Source of the DNA: Purpureocillium takamizusanense
Lineage: Eukaryota; Ascomycota; Sordariomycetes; Hypocreales; Ophiocordycipitaceae
Direction: 5' to 3'
DNA: 64,000 bases
Assembly (NCBI RefSeq): GCF_022605165.1
Contig: NC_063068.1
Coordinates: 620,001 to 684,000 of the forward strand
The position numbers and the translations under genes were made by a program. Below are positions 13,065 through 25,796 of the stretch, piece after piece (within the stretch, counting starts at the first letter, position 1; each line of letters starts with the position of its first letter). Below the pieces are notes generated by a model. It made no database searches. It saw only the letters and a program-made list of their open reading frames with translations, and had not been told where the DNA came from.

Positions 13065-16000
13065 GGAGCGACGGCATGGCGATGGGCACATGGCGTGTCG
13101 TCTGCTTTGTTGGGACAGTCGAGTCGACTGGACAAAGACAAAAGTGACAGCTGTCAAACCCCGGCCCAAGCTTGCCCGCCGTGGCATCCCGTCATCCCGC
13201 CTCGTCTCCCGAAGCGCAGTCTTGCGCCGAACGACACATCGCGCAAACCAAACCCTTGCAGCAGCAAGCAGCAGCATCTCGACCCCAGCCCTCATCAACC
13301 ACACACATGGGACCTGGGGTTACGAAGTAATTACAGTACGACAACTGTACCGTGTCGTACATGTACCTTCTGGGGACAGCCAACAGTGCCCCCATGCGCA
13401 CGTGTGCAGAGAGGCGTAAAAGGGCTGGGCCCAGCTGGCTGGTCGCGCGCGTTGGCGGCGCTCGCGTGCACCCCCGGGACCAACAACCGCACAGGCTTCC
13501 CGAGGAGGCAACGCCCTCTGCGACCCGGCGCTTGGGTCTCTGGCTGGCTGGCTGGCTGGCTGGCTGAGGACAACGGGATGCAAGGCGCAAAGGTTTTCGC
13601 GCCCAGATGCGACGGGGCTTGCATCCCCTTGCCATGAGCCCATCGTCATAATTGAAAGTGAAAAATAAAATAAAATATGGGAGCTCTGCGGCTGAGGTTC
13701 TGGGATCCATGGAGACTTGGCCAGTGGAGAGAGTGAGATTCAATTCAATGACGCCGACATCCGGCTCACCGAACGCTCGACGCAGTCAGTCAGCAGGGGA
13801 GCTTTGCCGGTGGCCTGCCGAGTCGCGTTCCGTGCAATTGTGGTCCCTCCATTAGTCGAGCTCTCGCAGTGAGCTGGCGAGCAGGGCAGGCGGGGCCAGA
13901 CACAGCGAGCAGGCAGGGCAGGGCAATTGAAGCACTGGAGGCCCTGGCCAGGGCAGGCACAGCAGGGCAGGCAGGGCAGGGCGGCAGGAGCGCGTGGCGT
14001 CAAACCCTTGGCCCAGCGGCCGCCCGATCTGCCACAGCCAATCTCAGGGTCCTCCGTCCTCTTCGCCACAGGCGCTGACGGGCCGACTTGGAACCCCCCC
14101 AGACCTGACGGGGCCACCGGGCAGCAGCACAGATGTCATCACGTTGTTGTTGTTGGAGGAGGAGAAGGACATGGGAATGACGGAACGTTGTGGTCCCGGT
14201 CTGGGGATTGCCTCGTTGGTAGGGTTATTCCCCCACGTGCGGCGTGAAAGACGCCAGCGAAGCAGCTTACTCCACCCATGTCGGCAAAGCAGGTGGACCG
14301 TCCGGCTGGGAATGTGTGTGTGTGTCTGTGTGTGTATGTATGAGTGAGCGAGCTGATGCCATGTCGACCAACGGCGCCGGTCCGTCGTGTCTGTCAGGTG
14401 TCATGCTGTTCGCCGGCGCGCGTCCCAACGCCGTGGGCGGGCGAGCCAACAGGCTGGGTCTGGCTGGGTCTGTGCTTGGGGGTGTCCGACGGGAGCAACG
14501 CGCCATCCATGGAACGAAGCAAGCCGCGTGCGTGCGTGGGTGCCGGCGAACAGCAAAGTACAGTGCTGTACTGTACGTACCGGGAGAACGGATGCGACAT
14601 GCAGCGCCATGCTCATCAGCGTCCTGTCCGCCCACGGGCCACGGCCCCGCTGGCACATGGGCTGCTACCGACGGGCCCGTCATCATGGGTGAGCGGTCCA
14701 CGGGTGCGTGTGTGTGTGTGTGGTTTGTGCGTGTTGGGCGCCCGCAAGAGCAGACAGAGCATAGTGTGCGCGGGCAGCCGTGGGAAGGGACGGAGACCGT
14801 TCTAGCTACCTTAGTACGCAAGAGCCTCTACATACTACCACTACATGCGGCTGGAGTCGTGGAGGATTTAGGGCTGGTAGTAAGTGTGAGGCTCTGCATG
14901 CTGCTGCCAAGTGTACCTAGACCGAATGCTGCTGGCCGGCCGGCCGGCCGGTGCTCGTTTGACACCGCCTGGCCTGACCGCACCTGAGGATGACGGTGAT
15001 GATACTCGCAGCGGATGAGTGGTTGGCGCGCGCGCCCACTTTCATCCGCCGTGACTTATTCAGGGCATGTACATGACATGACGCACGCGTGGTCGGTGCT
15101 GAGCCGAGGGCTACGAGTAAGCTGAGGTGGGACAACGGTGGGCATCCGCGGCTTTGCGAGCGAGCACGTTGCTTGGCGGCGCGCTCGACTGACGATGCGG
15201 TGAGACGTGCCGGAAGGCCGCTGCGTTGCGGTGCGTGGCACGACAGTGTCCCGGAAGAATCACGCGTCGCTGACAAACGAGGTCGGCGAGACTGGGAATA
15301 TGATGAGGTGGTCGCTGGTAGATACAGTAGGTTAGGTCGGTGCCTACGAAGTACCTTAGTAGTAACATGGGTACTAGGTAGGGAAGCACTCGCAAGGACT
15401 GGCAGGCTGCAGTGCCAAAGGAGGCTGCCCTGTTGTTCGTCGGGCTCGGGGCGCGCGCACATGGCAGCAAACTCGCCAAGAGAACGGTTAGGTTGGCGGC
15501 CCTAATGAATGCCTTGTCTCTTTGACCATTTCGAGGGGAGTGACGCAGGCGATCAACCGGAATCCGGGGAGATACAGTTACAATGTGGTATGGACGGCTG
15601 GCTCCAGGGTCTTTTTTTTTCTTTTTCGCAATGTCATGTCATCGCCGGCTCACTCATCAATCAACCTCGCCTTGGTTGGTTCGCTCGCAGGGCCGTCGTG
15701 CCCAGACATCTCGGCGGGTGTCTTTCCACGGTGCGGGCGCGTGGCAGCAATGGTCTCGTGCAGGGCGCGCGGGTGGGGGAGGACGGACACCGAGAGAGGG
15801 GGAAAGGAGGGAGAGACCTGAGGGAGGAGGAAACCTGAATGAACCCAAGGAAAGGGCGCTGCGGGGGGGGGCGGGGGGGCGTGCCACCAGTACTAAGGTC
15901 AGTCAGTTATTACAGTGGTTCAGTGAGCAGTTCCCAGCCGACGCCTGGTGAGCCCAGCGCGCCAGCATCCCCCCTCCCCCAATTCACCATCCACCCCCTC

Positions 16001-16310
16001 ATCAACCTCGTGGGGGGCCGAACGGCGCACATGGCGCATGCAAAAGTCGTCGTCGAGCCCCAAAGCGGCATGGCCCGGTGGATGGACATCCCTGAAGCCA
16101 CGCGCCGATCTGGGTTGAAACTCGTGCGCTCCCACGAGGGAGCGAGGTCCCGCTTTGCGCCATAGTACTAAGCTAGTCACTCTATCGAGTAGCCCATCAC
16201 CCATTCATCCATCCATGCACATTTGAGGCCGTGCCACGCGCCGCCGTGCCAATGCCCATCTGTTGTGCCATGATGTGCCATGCTTTGTTGCGCCCATGCC
16301 CATCCAGGCC

Positions 16311-16340
16311 CATGCCATGCCATGCCATGCCATGCCATGC
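16311..16340. repeat. (CATGC)n repeat
   Basis: Six tandem CATGC units. A GTGC tetranucleotide repeat follows at 16372-16403. Confidence 0.9.
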
Positions 16341-16372
16341 TCTGCCATCCTTTCCATGCCGCGCCAGTGCCG

Positions 16373-16403
<31 letters not shown>

Positions 16404-18313
16404 TCGTGTTGCCTCCCTTTGTCAATGCACCACCACCACCACTGCGATGAGGTGGCGACGGCTTCACTGGCGGCGATTGGCGATTTGCCATGGCGCGATG
16501 GCTTTTGTTCCATGGATGGCGGCGCTGGCAGGACAGCGAGCGTCTGGGTCGCCTCTCAGTTTCCCGTGCGATCCTCCACCGCCTTATCTCGGCGGCGGAG
16601 GAGCCGTCATTGTGCTTTCGTTCAATGACGATGGACCATCTCAGCGGGCGGAGGCGGTCAGTCATGGAGCCTCCACCACAGATCCATGGACGCCGCTGAG
16701 CAGGCTGCTCGCAGCGGCGGCGGCGGCGGGCTTGGGTGCTCACCCCCCCTCCCCTTTTGTCTCGCAGCCCGGCCCTCCGAAGAGGGGGGGCGTCGCCCCA
16801 GACTCGCGAGACTACATCGTTTCGAGTTAGGCTCTCGTGTCCTGAGGCGAGCGCGTCCCGCCGCCCTGCCGAATTGCTGTTGCTGCTAGGCCGTAGGTTA
16901 GCATAAAAGGTCGAGGAGGCACTTCTAGTACTAAGGTAAGGTGCTGCTGATGCGGGCGGGCGTCATCCAGTGCGAATTTGATAGGCATGCCGGCATTCTA
17001 GCGCAAGTTGGGGTTCTGGCCGTCACTGATGCACCGCTGGCCGTAACCACCGGGTACCCTACCAGACACGGCGAAATCATGGAAATCGACCCGAATGTCA
17101 ACCCTCATCAGCGATGCTGCGCCCGTTGCAGCCGCCACGCCGCATGGTGACGGTGCGCGCGGCTGGATCTCACGCACCCACACGCTTTCACGATCGACGC
17201 CTGCTGGTCTCGCGTGTCGTCTGACTGACTGCGTATACGTACTGACACCTTTTCTTGCGTTGGGCTGCTCTTGTCGTTGGTAGACAGATGCTTGGGTATT
17301 ATCTTGCTCGCCCGCCGACGCGGCTCCCCGGCCGGAGATGAGTGAGAACCTGGTGCTCTCCCCACCCCGCCGTGTGCCCGTGCGTTGGCTGTTGCTGCTG
17401 CTACTGCTGCTGCTACTGCCGCCGCCGCCGTCGCGAATGCGATGCGAGGCGAGACCACCGACCACCGACCACTGACCACAGACGGCGGCGGCCGTTGACA
17501 CGACATGATGGATGGCACGGCAACTCGCTCCAAGATGGGGGCCACACGCAACGCACCCGGCAGCGGGGCACTCATGCCGAGAAGCCAAGCGGGCAGTTGT
17601 TGGCCTCCTTTGCGCCTCGTGGCCTCTGCGGCACTGCTGCATTGTGCACGCGGAACGGCGAGAGCCCGTCCCATGTCGTGCCCTGCCATGCCATGTGGTG
17701 GTGTGCTACTAAGGTACCTACTCACAGTACGAGATACATTGGTACTGTACCTTGCTGTCTCCTCGTCTTGTGCCGTCGTCCGGGTTTTGGACGACGTCGA
17801 GGCGAAAGAGGGGAAGAATAAAAAAACGAAGGCTGCACGGCAGGCCATGTAACTACTCTACCTAATGTATATGTAGGTACGTACTCGGGATTTCGGTCAT
17901 GATCCGATGGCGACAGGGACATCGATACCGCCACACTATGCGCTCGCTCTCTCGTGCCTCTCCGGGCGCCGAGCCGCCCGGGGTGGCTGAGGCACAAGGG
18001 GCCCCCGGCACCCGGATTGCCTGCTTAAGTTCTCCTCCTCCAGCTGCTGCTGCTGGTGCCGCGAGACAAAACGGCGCCAAATTGTCCAGCAGGGAAGGAG
18101 GGGTGACACCGCGGCGCCGCAACAGCACCGCATCGTGACGCTGCAGCCGATGGAGCCCGCATCACCATCGCCAATCTGAGAGGCGCGCGCCTCAAAGTCT
18201 TGGGTAGCGCGCGAGCGAGCCGGCATTCGCCATTTCTCATTCTCGCCCGTCCGATCCCATACCCGTCTCGCCCCTCCCCCTCCACCGCCCCTTGCCTTGG
18301 TCTTGGGCCGCTG

Positions 18314-18315
<2 letters not shown>

Positions 18316-18351
<36 letters not shown>

Positions 18352-18360
18352 AGACGACGA
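18316..18360. repeat. (GAC)n trinucleotide repeat
   Basis: About fourteen GAC units with one GAA interruption. A second independent GAC run lies at 32066-32110, so this is a recurring simple repeat in the genome. Confidence 0.9.
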
Positions 18361-20570
18361 TGGATGGACGTTGACGATTGACCCCTCGCTCTGCGGATTG
18401 AGCCGCCGGCCCCCCCTCTCGTTAGTAGCAGGACTATGCCACGAAGAAAGTACTAGCAGGCGATGCAGCATCTCGTGGTCAGTCGTTTGTCCCCACCCCT
18501 GTTGTTCGCGCACCTCTCTCAACCTCGCTTCGACCTGGCTCAAGCTCGTGCATTCATGTCTGCCGGATAGCTGTCAACGCGTGGCCTCGTTTCCGAGGAG
18601 CCCCCCCCTGCTCTGCCGAGGCGCCCTCCGCGCCCCGTCACGTCCAAGGCACAAAAACCGCACGCGGGCTGTTGCTATCGTTTATTGACACACGAGGGAG
18701 CGAGCACCTAATAACCAACACCACCCACTGAGATTCCGCCCCCCCCGGGCCCGTGCATCGGCAGCAGCTGCGGCCTTGGGAAATCCCGGGATCCCCATCG
18801 TACCCCGGCTGATTCGTCGCCCGCAATTCCAAATCGCCCTCTTGCCGCTCCCGGTGCTCGTCTGCACGTGGCCCGACGCGGGACAGACGGGCAGGCGGGC
18901 CAGGGGGGGTCAATCAAGGGGGGGAGGACGGAGGGAGGCTCGCCGTGTCTGAGCCGAGCGAGGCGTCGAGGAGGCGAGGTGAGGCAACCCAGCCCAACCC
19001 AACAAAGGTGCAGCAGCAGAAACAGCAGTAGCAGCAGCAGCAGCAGCATCGAGAAGCCCCGTGGCAGCACAAACGCACCCACGCCCGACTATTAAGAGCA
19101 CCGCATCTTACCTCATGTGCGTCGTCGTGCGCCGCTGCACAGCCATCCCGCAGGTTACACGCCTCATCATGAACGCGCGAGTAATAAACAGAATTGTACA
19201 ATTGTAATAAAATGAAGAAAGATGCGGGATCGCTCTGCTTCTAGCAAAAACTCGCCCGAAGCGAAACGTGCCACTTTCCCGGGCCTCTTTCGAAGCCTCC
19301 CACTACAGTATACGTACTCCTTCCTCCTCCTCCTCTTCCTCCCCGACTGATCCGACGAACTCTTTTGCGTCTTGTGGTTCTTGGTCCGGTCGCACTGGCA
19401 GCCAGGGCAACTGAGTGCATGTCTGTCTTTGTCCCTTCGATCCTGCGCGGCCTTGCAGCCGGGAGGGTAAGTGGGTTGGTCGGCGACTGGGCTGGTTTGA
19501 GTGGCCCCAGAAACGAAATACGCGAGCAGGGTTTCCAGAAGGCTTCGCTCAGGGCGCACCGTTCAGTTGAGGCCAACGAGCTTGGTGTTATTACTCCCAT
19601 TCCCCCGACGATTGAACCGGCCAGTCAAAGTAGCAGCCCGCCCTGGCCAGGCCAGCAAGACTCGGGCCAGCTGCTCCCTCGGGCCTCTTGTGTGTCCCTG
19701 GCTAGGCTGGGTTGAGCTGGCCACTCACTCACTCACTCACTCAACTGGCTTCACCGTAACTCGCACCAGGGCACTGCACGCGCGCGGCCCAGGCAGACGG
19801 ACACCCCCTTTGGAGCCAACGACGTTGTCGTCGTCGTCGTCGTCGTCGCCGCCGCCGTCGCTCCCGTTACAGACTGAGCCAGCCCATCCCTCCCTCCACT
19901 CCCTCCCCCCTCCTCAGGGCTCTGCTCTCGCTTGCCCGGTTCGCACTGTACCTACCTAGACCCTATCCGAGCCCTGCCTGAAAGAGCCGGTGGCCGTGTG
20001 CTGTAGCCACCCCTCCTCACCACCCCGCCGCCGCCGTCGCCGCCGCCGCCGTGGCCCCTCCTGGCTCCAGGCTGCCCCCCTGCTCGCCCCACCTCTGACG
20101 GTACGTACCGCATGTACCGTCTTTAACCTGGAAGCGTGTCCGCTGGAACCTGCCCTGTCTGTCGGCTGCCCCATGCCTGCTGCCAGCGGCGCTCATACAG
20201 TGGTGTACGGGGCCGCACCGCACCGTAGAGTAGTACCTTGGGGGGTACTTCAGGATACCTTTGGCCCACTGCCAGTCCTCACGGGGGGTGTCCCTGTCGT
20301 GCCCATTCTGGTCGGGTTCTTCTATCTCTTCTCCCCAAGGCCGCCCACTCTCGTCCACTTCTTCCAGTCTTTTTCCCCATCTACACCCCCCAGCCCACCC
20401 GCCAGAAAAGAGCGCCTGCCGCTTGGTTGTACCGCCCATCTCCCCCCAATCTTCCACCCTCGTCCCACGCCGCCGTCTCATCGTTTGCGTTTTTATTACT
20501 TTGACCTCTTCACCACGTGTCTCCGGCGCTCTCTTCCTCTTCTTCTTCTTCTCCTCCCTCGTTCCGTCAG

Positions 20571-22965
20571 ATGGCAGCTCTCTCGCATCCTCTCACGACT
20601 GCCGCCGACAAACCGCCCCCAGAAGCACCCAGGGAGCCGCAGCTGTCCTTTCCCGCCGCGAACCACCACCACAAGCCTCACCACCAGCACCACCAGCACC
20701 GCCGTTCCTCGACGCCGCGCTCCTCCATTTCAGAACGGCCGCCCAACGACCACCATCTGCCCGCCGGCACTTCGCAGCGTCCCGCCCACTCCAGCACGCC
20801 GTCGAGCGGCTCTCTCTCCGGCAAGACGCAGCGTCCGTCGAGCCTGCTCAACCGAGCCGCCGCCGCCTTTGATCGAACGCAAATCGCCATTGCCAACTTG
20901 TCGGAGCCCGTTATCCGACCCCGCCAATCCAACTCTGCGCTGGCCCGCCTCTCCCTCGCCTCCCCCGTCACCAATTCGGAGCCCGCGAGCCCGGAAAGGA
21001 ATCCTAGCCTAAGGGCCGCGTCCACTCAGTCTTTGGCCTCGAGCGTCAAGGTCGACGCGAGGCAGTTGGCTCACGCTGCGTCGGCCAAAGACCCGCCGTC
21101 TCAGCCATATTCTGAGACAGACCCTGGTCACCCTGCCCCCATCAAGCTGCCCGCGCCAGATAACAAGATGCATCAAACGTCGTCGCGCTTGTTGCGCATG
21201 ACGGACGATGACCGGCCTTTCACGAGGGTATGTGTGACCAAGATTCCATGTCAAATCCTGCCTGGTCGGGCTGTGGTCTAGGTTCTGCATGCGTGTGTGA
21301 GTGAGTGGCTGTGTGTTGGTTGCCTGCCATTCTTACATGAGCTTGAACCAACGCGCCTCACGCTGGCGCACGCTGCGGCACGACTCAGATCGCGGCCTCC
21401 CAGCCTCACAAGTTGCTCCCCTCGTCGTTGCTGACCTCGGCGTGCAGGATTTCAAGGATCTATTTGCAACCCTGATTGTCAGCCTCCTGCCGCTTTCGGC
21501 GCACCGGGTACGGTTATCCAAAGTGGAATACACCTTTCTGTCCGAAGATGCCATCAACAACCTCGGCTCCCTCAAGTTCTCCCAGTCCAATCGCATGCCC
21601 GATCCCAAGGATCCGTCGAGGATAGTCACGACGACAACCACCACGACATTTTCCATGGCCAAGGACATGGCACGGTCTATTTGTCAGCGCTTCGTGGAGG
21701 CTCGCTTCATCGAGTCCGCCGATGGCAAGTACCAGCAAGTGTACAACATGAAGGGTTCTGTGTGGCAGCTCACGCCGAAGGGAGTCACCGTGCTGGATAG
21801 GTTCTGCGCGCGTAATGGCATCCAACAGAAGCAAGTCACGGAGCTGGCCGCCATGAACTCAGCCCAGCTCGTCATCCTGGAACGCGATCAGCAGTCGGAC
21901 AAGCTATTGAACGACGTTGGCACCATCGAGGTCATTTTCCGGAGATTTGTGGGCGCCGACGGTCGAAACATCAAGTCATCGGTGACAGCGGCTGACTCGG
22001 ACTCGCTGCACGACTACAAGGACGGCCTGACTGGCGTCAAGATGGCGGCCGAGCGCAAGATCAATGGCAAGGCGTACCGCGACACTTTCACCGGCAAGGC
22101 TACGGTGGATTGGTTGATGGACTGCTCCACCATTGTCGATCGCCGAGAGACCCTCGAGGTTGCGACCCTGTTCGTCGAGTATGGCCTGATTGAGGCTGTC
22201 GTACCTGACCGCACGTTTATCGCTCAGAACACGGGCTTTAACCTGTTCCAGCCCACCAAGCACGCCATCTACCAGCTCACCCAGCGAGGCAAGGATCTGA
22301 TCAACGGCAACGGCTCACGGGGCCGGGCGTCGGAGAGCGAAGGTGGCACGGGCTCCCAGCGTAACGGCATCACCCGTGACTCGAACACGCAGCGGCTGGA
22401 GAAGATCCTCAACGATGCAGCCCTCCGCCTCCTGTTCCGCGAGAACCTGCGCGAGACGCACTGCGAAGAGAACCTTTCCTTCTACAAGGACGTGGCCGAG
22501 TTTGTGCGCGGGTGCAAGGCCGCCATCCGACAGGCTCAGAAGACGCCGACGGCCACGTCGATGGACACCATCAAGGAGATTATGGCTCAGGCCTATGGCA
22601 TCTACAACGCGTTCCTGGCTCCGGGCTCGCCCTGCGAGCTCAATATCGACCATCAGCTCCGTAACAGCCTGGCCACACGAATGACCAAGGCAGTCGGGCA
22701 GGACAACACGATGATTGAGACGCTCCAGGAAGTGACGGCATTGTTTGAGGATGCCCAGAACGCCGTTTTTAAGCTCATGGCCAGCGTAAGTACAGTCTGC
22801 CTGTCGCGCTTTTGTGTGATGGGATGTGCTGACATAGGGACGCTGCAGGACTCGGTGCCGAAATTTCTTCGCAACGCCAAGTATGAGCAGCAATTGCGGA
22901 CCTTTGACTTGGAGTTGACCGGCCGCGCACCCGAGCGGAGCCAAAGCCGCTCCAACCGCAAATAA
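20571..22965 (+). CDS. flbA: RGS protein FlbA (two DEP domains plus RGS domain)
   Basis: Regulator of G-protein signalling that speeds GTP hydrolysis by a G-alpha subunit. In Aspergillus, FlbA opposes FadA and lets cells move from vegetative growth to conidiation; the yeast relative is Sst2. Model: join(20571..21227, 21448..22785, 22849..22965), 703 aa, close to the family length of about 700. Residues 1-219 are a low-complexity Ser/Pro/His-rich region. A winged-helix/DEP region follows at about 220-340, with the Thr-rich insertion typical of the family. A second DEP domain lies at about 420-500 and the RGS domain at about 535-680. The start is the first ATG after the pyrimidine-rich leader. 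Both introns have GT..AG ends, and exon 2 re-enters exactly at the family's DFKDLF motif. Intron 2 is 63 nt, a multiple of three, and free of stops. The nearest gene upstream is beyond the window edge; the next gene downstream is 1.7 kb away. Confidence 0.93.
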
Positions 22966-24693
22966 ATTCGATCGGGCATGAAGACAAAACACACGCAGGT
23001 ACAATCCGCGTAGTGGGGAGAGCTAGCTCTCTCTAGGTCTTCGAGTCATGCGGGCGCTGGCAACCCGGGCCATTCCTGAGCCGGAACGCCGGCTGAAGCG
23101 CGCAATGAGGATTGACATGTCATTGCGACAACGTGCAGCATTTCGCCTTGGGACGGGGACTGCATGAGAATTCTCTCTAGATTCCACGCTATACCTCTGC
23201 ATCATCCGGAGTTCTTGCGATATTTTTATCTGCGATTTTGGTCCATGAATTTGGGTGGAATCATCATCCATGGGGTTGGCCCACCTGGGACGAGCGAGGC
23301 TGCATCAGCGGAGTGCACGAATCAGGCTGCATTCACATACCCTTGGCCACGGCGTCGGAGCGAATACGTGTGCTGCTTCGACGCTGTGCGGCATCTCTTT
23401 CGCATTTGCATTTGTGTTTCCGCTGATTGTTTTGCGACGCATGGCTTGGAAAGGGAGACGGGGCGTTTAGGGCGGGCATACCGAGCATAGACGGGACGGA
23501 GCAGCGTATCTACGGCTACGCAGAGCGTTTGTTACAGCAAGGGAATGAATGGCATGGGAGAATCAATGGGGCCGGGATCATGCCCGTCGGGGTCGGTCGT
23601 CATGAGGCCGGAAGAGGCGGGCAGCGGCAGGACTTGACCGGCGGCTGCGCCGGCCCGGAAACGAGGACCCGTGTGACAGGGCAGCATGCGAGTGAGAGAT
23701 GGAGGCTGAGGAGCCCCGATGAGGCAAGAAGCGGACGACCAATGCCAATGTTGAGAAGCTCGTGTGTTTTGGTGCAAGACAGGCTGAGACAAGCGAGCAG
23801 GCGTTGGATCGGTGCGACCCGAGGGGCTCATTGGAGCGGATCGCGGCGCTGGACTGCAGCACGTACGTACGTAGCAGGTACGTAGTTGAATGAATGGCGA
23901 CAAACGAGGAAGAATAAAGACGACGAGCGAGACTGTACTTGGTAGAGTTTGAGAGCTGAAAGAAGGCGATGCCGTCCGTGACGGGAGGCGAAGAGGGAAT
24001 GCGCACCATGTTGCCGGGCCGCCGCGGATTTCGAGCACGGGGCGCGGGGCGGTGGTTCGGCACGATGGCAATCTGCCAAGGTGCGGGTTGGAATGCGGGC
24101 TGGGCGAACTGGCGGATGTTTACCATTCTTGAAGCGCCGACGCGGCGGCATGATTGGGCCCGACGTGTCTCGCGCGCGAGGATTGTGGGCTGCGACGGCG
24201 ATGGGCATTGTCAGTTTTTTTTCCCCCTCCTCTCTCTTCTCTCTTGTTTCCTCTCTCTCTGACTGTGGTGTTGGCGTGCGGTCGTAGTAAGTCGTGGGCG
24301 GTGCAGCGGGTAGTAGCAAGTAATGTGGGGGCTGTTGTTTTTGTGGTGCGTGCAAGCAAGTATGTGTATGTGCCAAGTATGTGTATATACGAAGAAGTAT
24401 GTGTGCGTGCGTGTGAGACCAACCTCAACGGAAAACATAAAGAGCACCGATCCGACGCGTCGAGGCGGACAGTCTCTTTCCCTTTTTTTTTCTTCTTCTT
24501 CTTCAGCACCTGCTCTCAATACCACAATCGCTCTTCTCTTCCCTCACACAGACACTCGCTCTATCACACACTCGCTACAAGAAACGGACGCTCGTTTTCG
24601 TACAAGTCTTTCTTTGACTACCATCTCGAAACCTTCTTAATCACTACACACACAACACTTCTTTCCGAAGCAACAACCAGCCAAGCCGTCAAA
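22966..24693. other. Intergenic region, flbA to GPI protein
   Basis: About 1.7 kb with no supportable gene. The right half is the likely promoter of the small GPI-anchored protein. It has a CT-rich tract (about 24217-24260 and 24476-24506) and a long leader of CACACA/CTCTC type immediately before the ATG, typical of highly expressed fungal genes. Confidence 0.5.
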
Positions 24694-25263
24694 ATGGTCA
24701 ACGCCAAGGTCATGATCCTGTCCGCCCTCGCTGGCATCGTCGCTGCGGGCGAGTACGCCGAGCCCCCGCACCACTCTGAGCCCACGCACCCGGCGCACTC
24801 GACCGGCACGCACCCTCACGGCAACCACACCGTCACCACGACGAAGGTCGTCAGCCGGTACACCACCTGGTGCCCGGAGCCCACCACCGTCTGCATCGGC
24901 AGCAAGACGTACACCGTCACCAAGCCCACGACCCTGACCATCACCGACTGCCCCTGCACCATCACCGAGGTGAGTTTGCCCCCTCATTGTCCCATCGTCG
25001 TCCCCTGTTGTTGGGGCTCCTGGTGAAGGCGTCGTAGACAGGCAGACCAGAACATGAAGCTGACCATTCTCACACAGACGCACAACAAGCCCACTCAGGC
25101 AGTCACTACGCCTGTCCAGCCCGTCCAGCCCACCAAGGAGACGCCCCCTCCTCCTCCCGTCAAGCCCACGAGCCCCGTCGTCGTTGCTGGCGCCGAGGGC
25201 CGCGCCGCCGCCTATGGCTTCGCCATGGCTGCTGCCGGTTTCGTCGGTGCTGTTGCCCTGTAA
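24694..25263 (+). CDS. Small GPI-anchored cell wall protein
   Basis: Predicted surface protein of 153 aa. Model: join(24694..24969, 25078..25263), with a 108-nt intron (GTGAGT donor, CACACAG acceptor). Residues 1-19 are a signal peptide. The mature part has a His/Pro-rich head and then a Thr-rich core with the motif [11 protein letters not shown] and an ITDCPCTI motif. This gives four cysteines in a pattern seen in many Sordariomycete Sed1-like or clock-controlled wall proteins. A Pro-rich linker ([11 protein letters not shown]) follows. The C-terminus is hydrophobic ([15 protein letters not shown]) and ends at the stop codon, as expected for a GPI-attachment signal. The ATG context (AAAATGG) is strong. 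I infer a structural or adhesive role in the wall; no enzymatic motif is present. It is convergent with the DUF7053 gene, 533 bp away. Confidence 0.78.
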
Positions 25264-25796
25264 GCGTCACAATGCGTGTACGCAGGCGGACCCCCGATGG
25301 AGGGGTTGGGTATATCAAGATGCCCACAGACGTCTCTGGAGCTGGACACAACAACATGGTTGGCTCTGTCATTCACTCAAATTCCATCTCAAACAAACAC
25401 ACAACCTTCGTTTCGTCAAGCAAAGCAAAGTATATGGTGCGGTCGTGGCGGGACAGGGCGGCAGCTTGCAAGCCAGGAGAAGCTCCTCGTCCTCCCGCCA
25501 GGCTTTAATGGTGGTGCAGGTGGTGCCCCTGGCGCGGTGACATGCGGACGGGGAGTTCCGTGGCGTTCTGTCCTTGGTGTTGTTGCATACATGTCGAGGG
25601 AAGGAAGAAGAGCCCATTGATCTTGTTCCATTCTCGTAGATATAATGAAACGGTTTCGAGAAGATAGCATCGCCTGATTGGTATCCCGTGCTGGCTGAGA
25701 GAAGTGTCATGTCGTTCGTTACAAGCCCCGAGAGGTCAGACGCGCCTAGTAGTCTCAAACAGCACAGCGCAAGTCAGGGCGTGAAGTTTGTGACGC
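25264..25796. other. Convergent intergenic region
   Basis: 3' flanks of the GPI-protein gene (plus) and the DUF7053 gene (minus). I see no gene or notable repeat. Confidence 0.5.

Larger units (their letters stand above)
8761..13140. other. Gene-free, repeat-rich DNA, part 3
   Basis: No credible gene. The longest minus-strand frame (8798-9556) is Gly/Arg/Lys-rich with no domain. The segment holds ATGC-type repeats near 9849-9895, a G-rich block at 11672-11710, a CA microsatellite near 12310-12370, CCAGG units at 12624-12651 and AGCATC units at 13018-13064. Confidence 0.55.
13141..20570. other. Gene-free, repeat-rich DNA and flbA upstream region
   Basis: No credible gene. Contents are TGGC units near 13545, GGCC units at 14933-14952, CATGC units at 16311-16340, GTGC units at 16372-16403, GAC units at 18316-18360 and CAG units near 19020-19047. 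The last 550 bases become pyrimidine-rich (CTTCTT, CCTCCC) and lead directly into the flbA start, so they probably hold its promoter and 5' leader. The bases just before the flbA ATG are a CT-rich stretch ending in CAG, which could be the acceptor of a 5'-UTR intron. Confidence 0.55.

Noticed and set aside
14244..14987. 247-codon plus-strand open frame
   Set aside because: Contains translated GT and GGCC repeats, is overlapped on both strands and shows no domain or splice context.
17108..17848. 246-codon minus-strand open frame
   Set aside because: Contains poly-Ala from a GCC/GCA repeat, no family motif, and competing frames on both strands.
19990..21012. 340-codon plus-strand open frame overlapping the flbA start
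   Set aside because: Arg/Pro/Ser-rich out-of-frame shadow of the flbA leader and N-terminus; the flbA frame carries the conserved domains.
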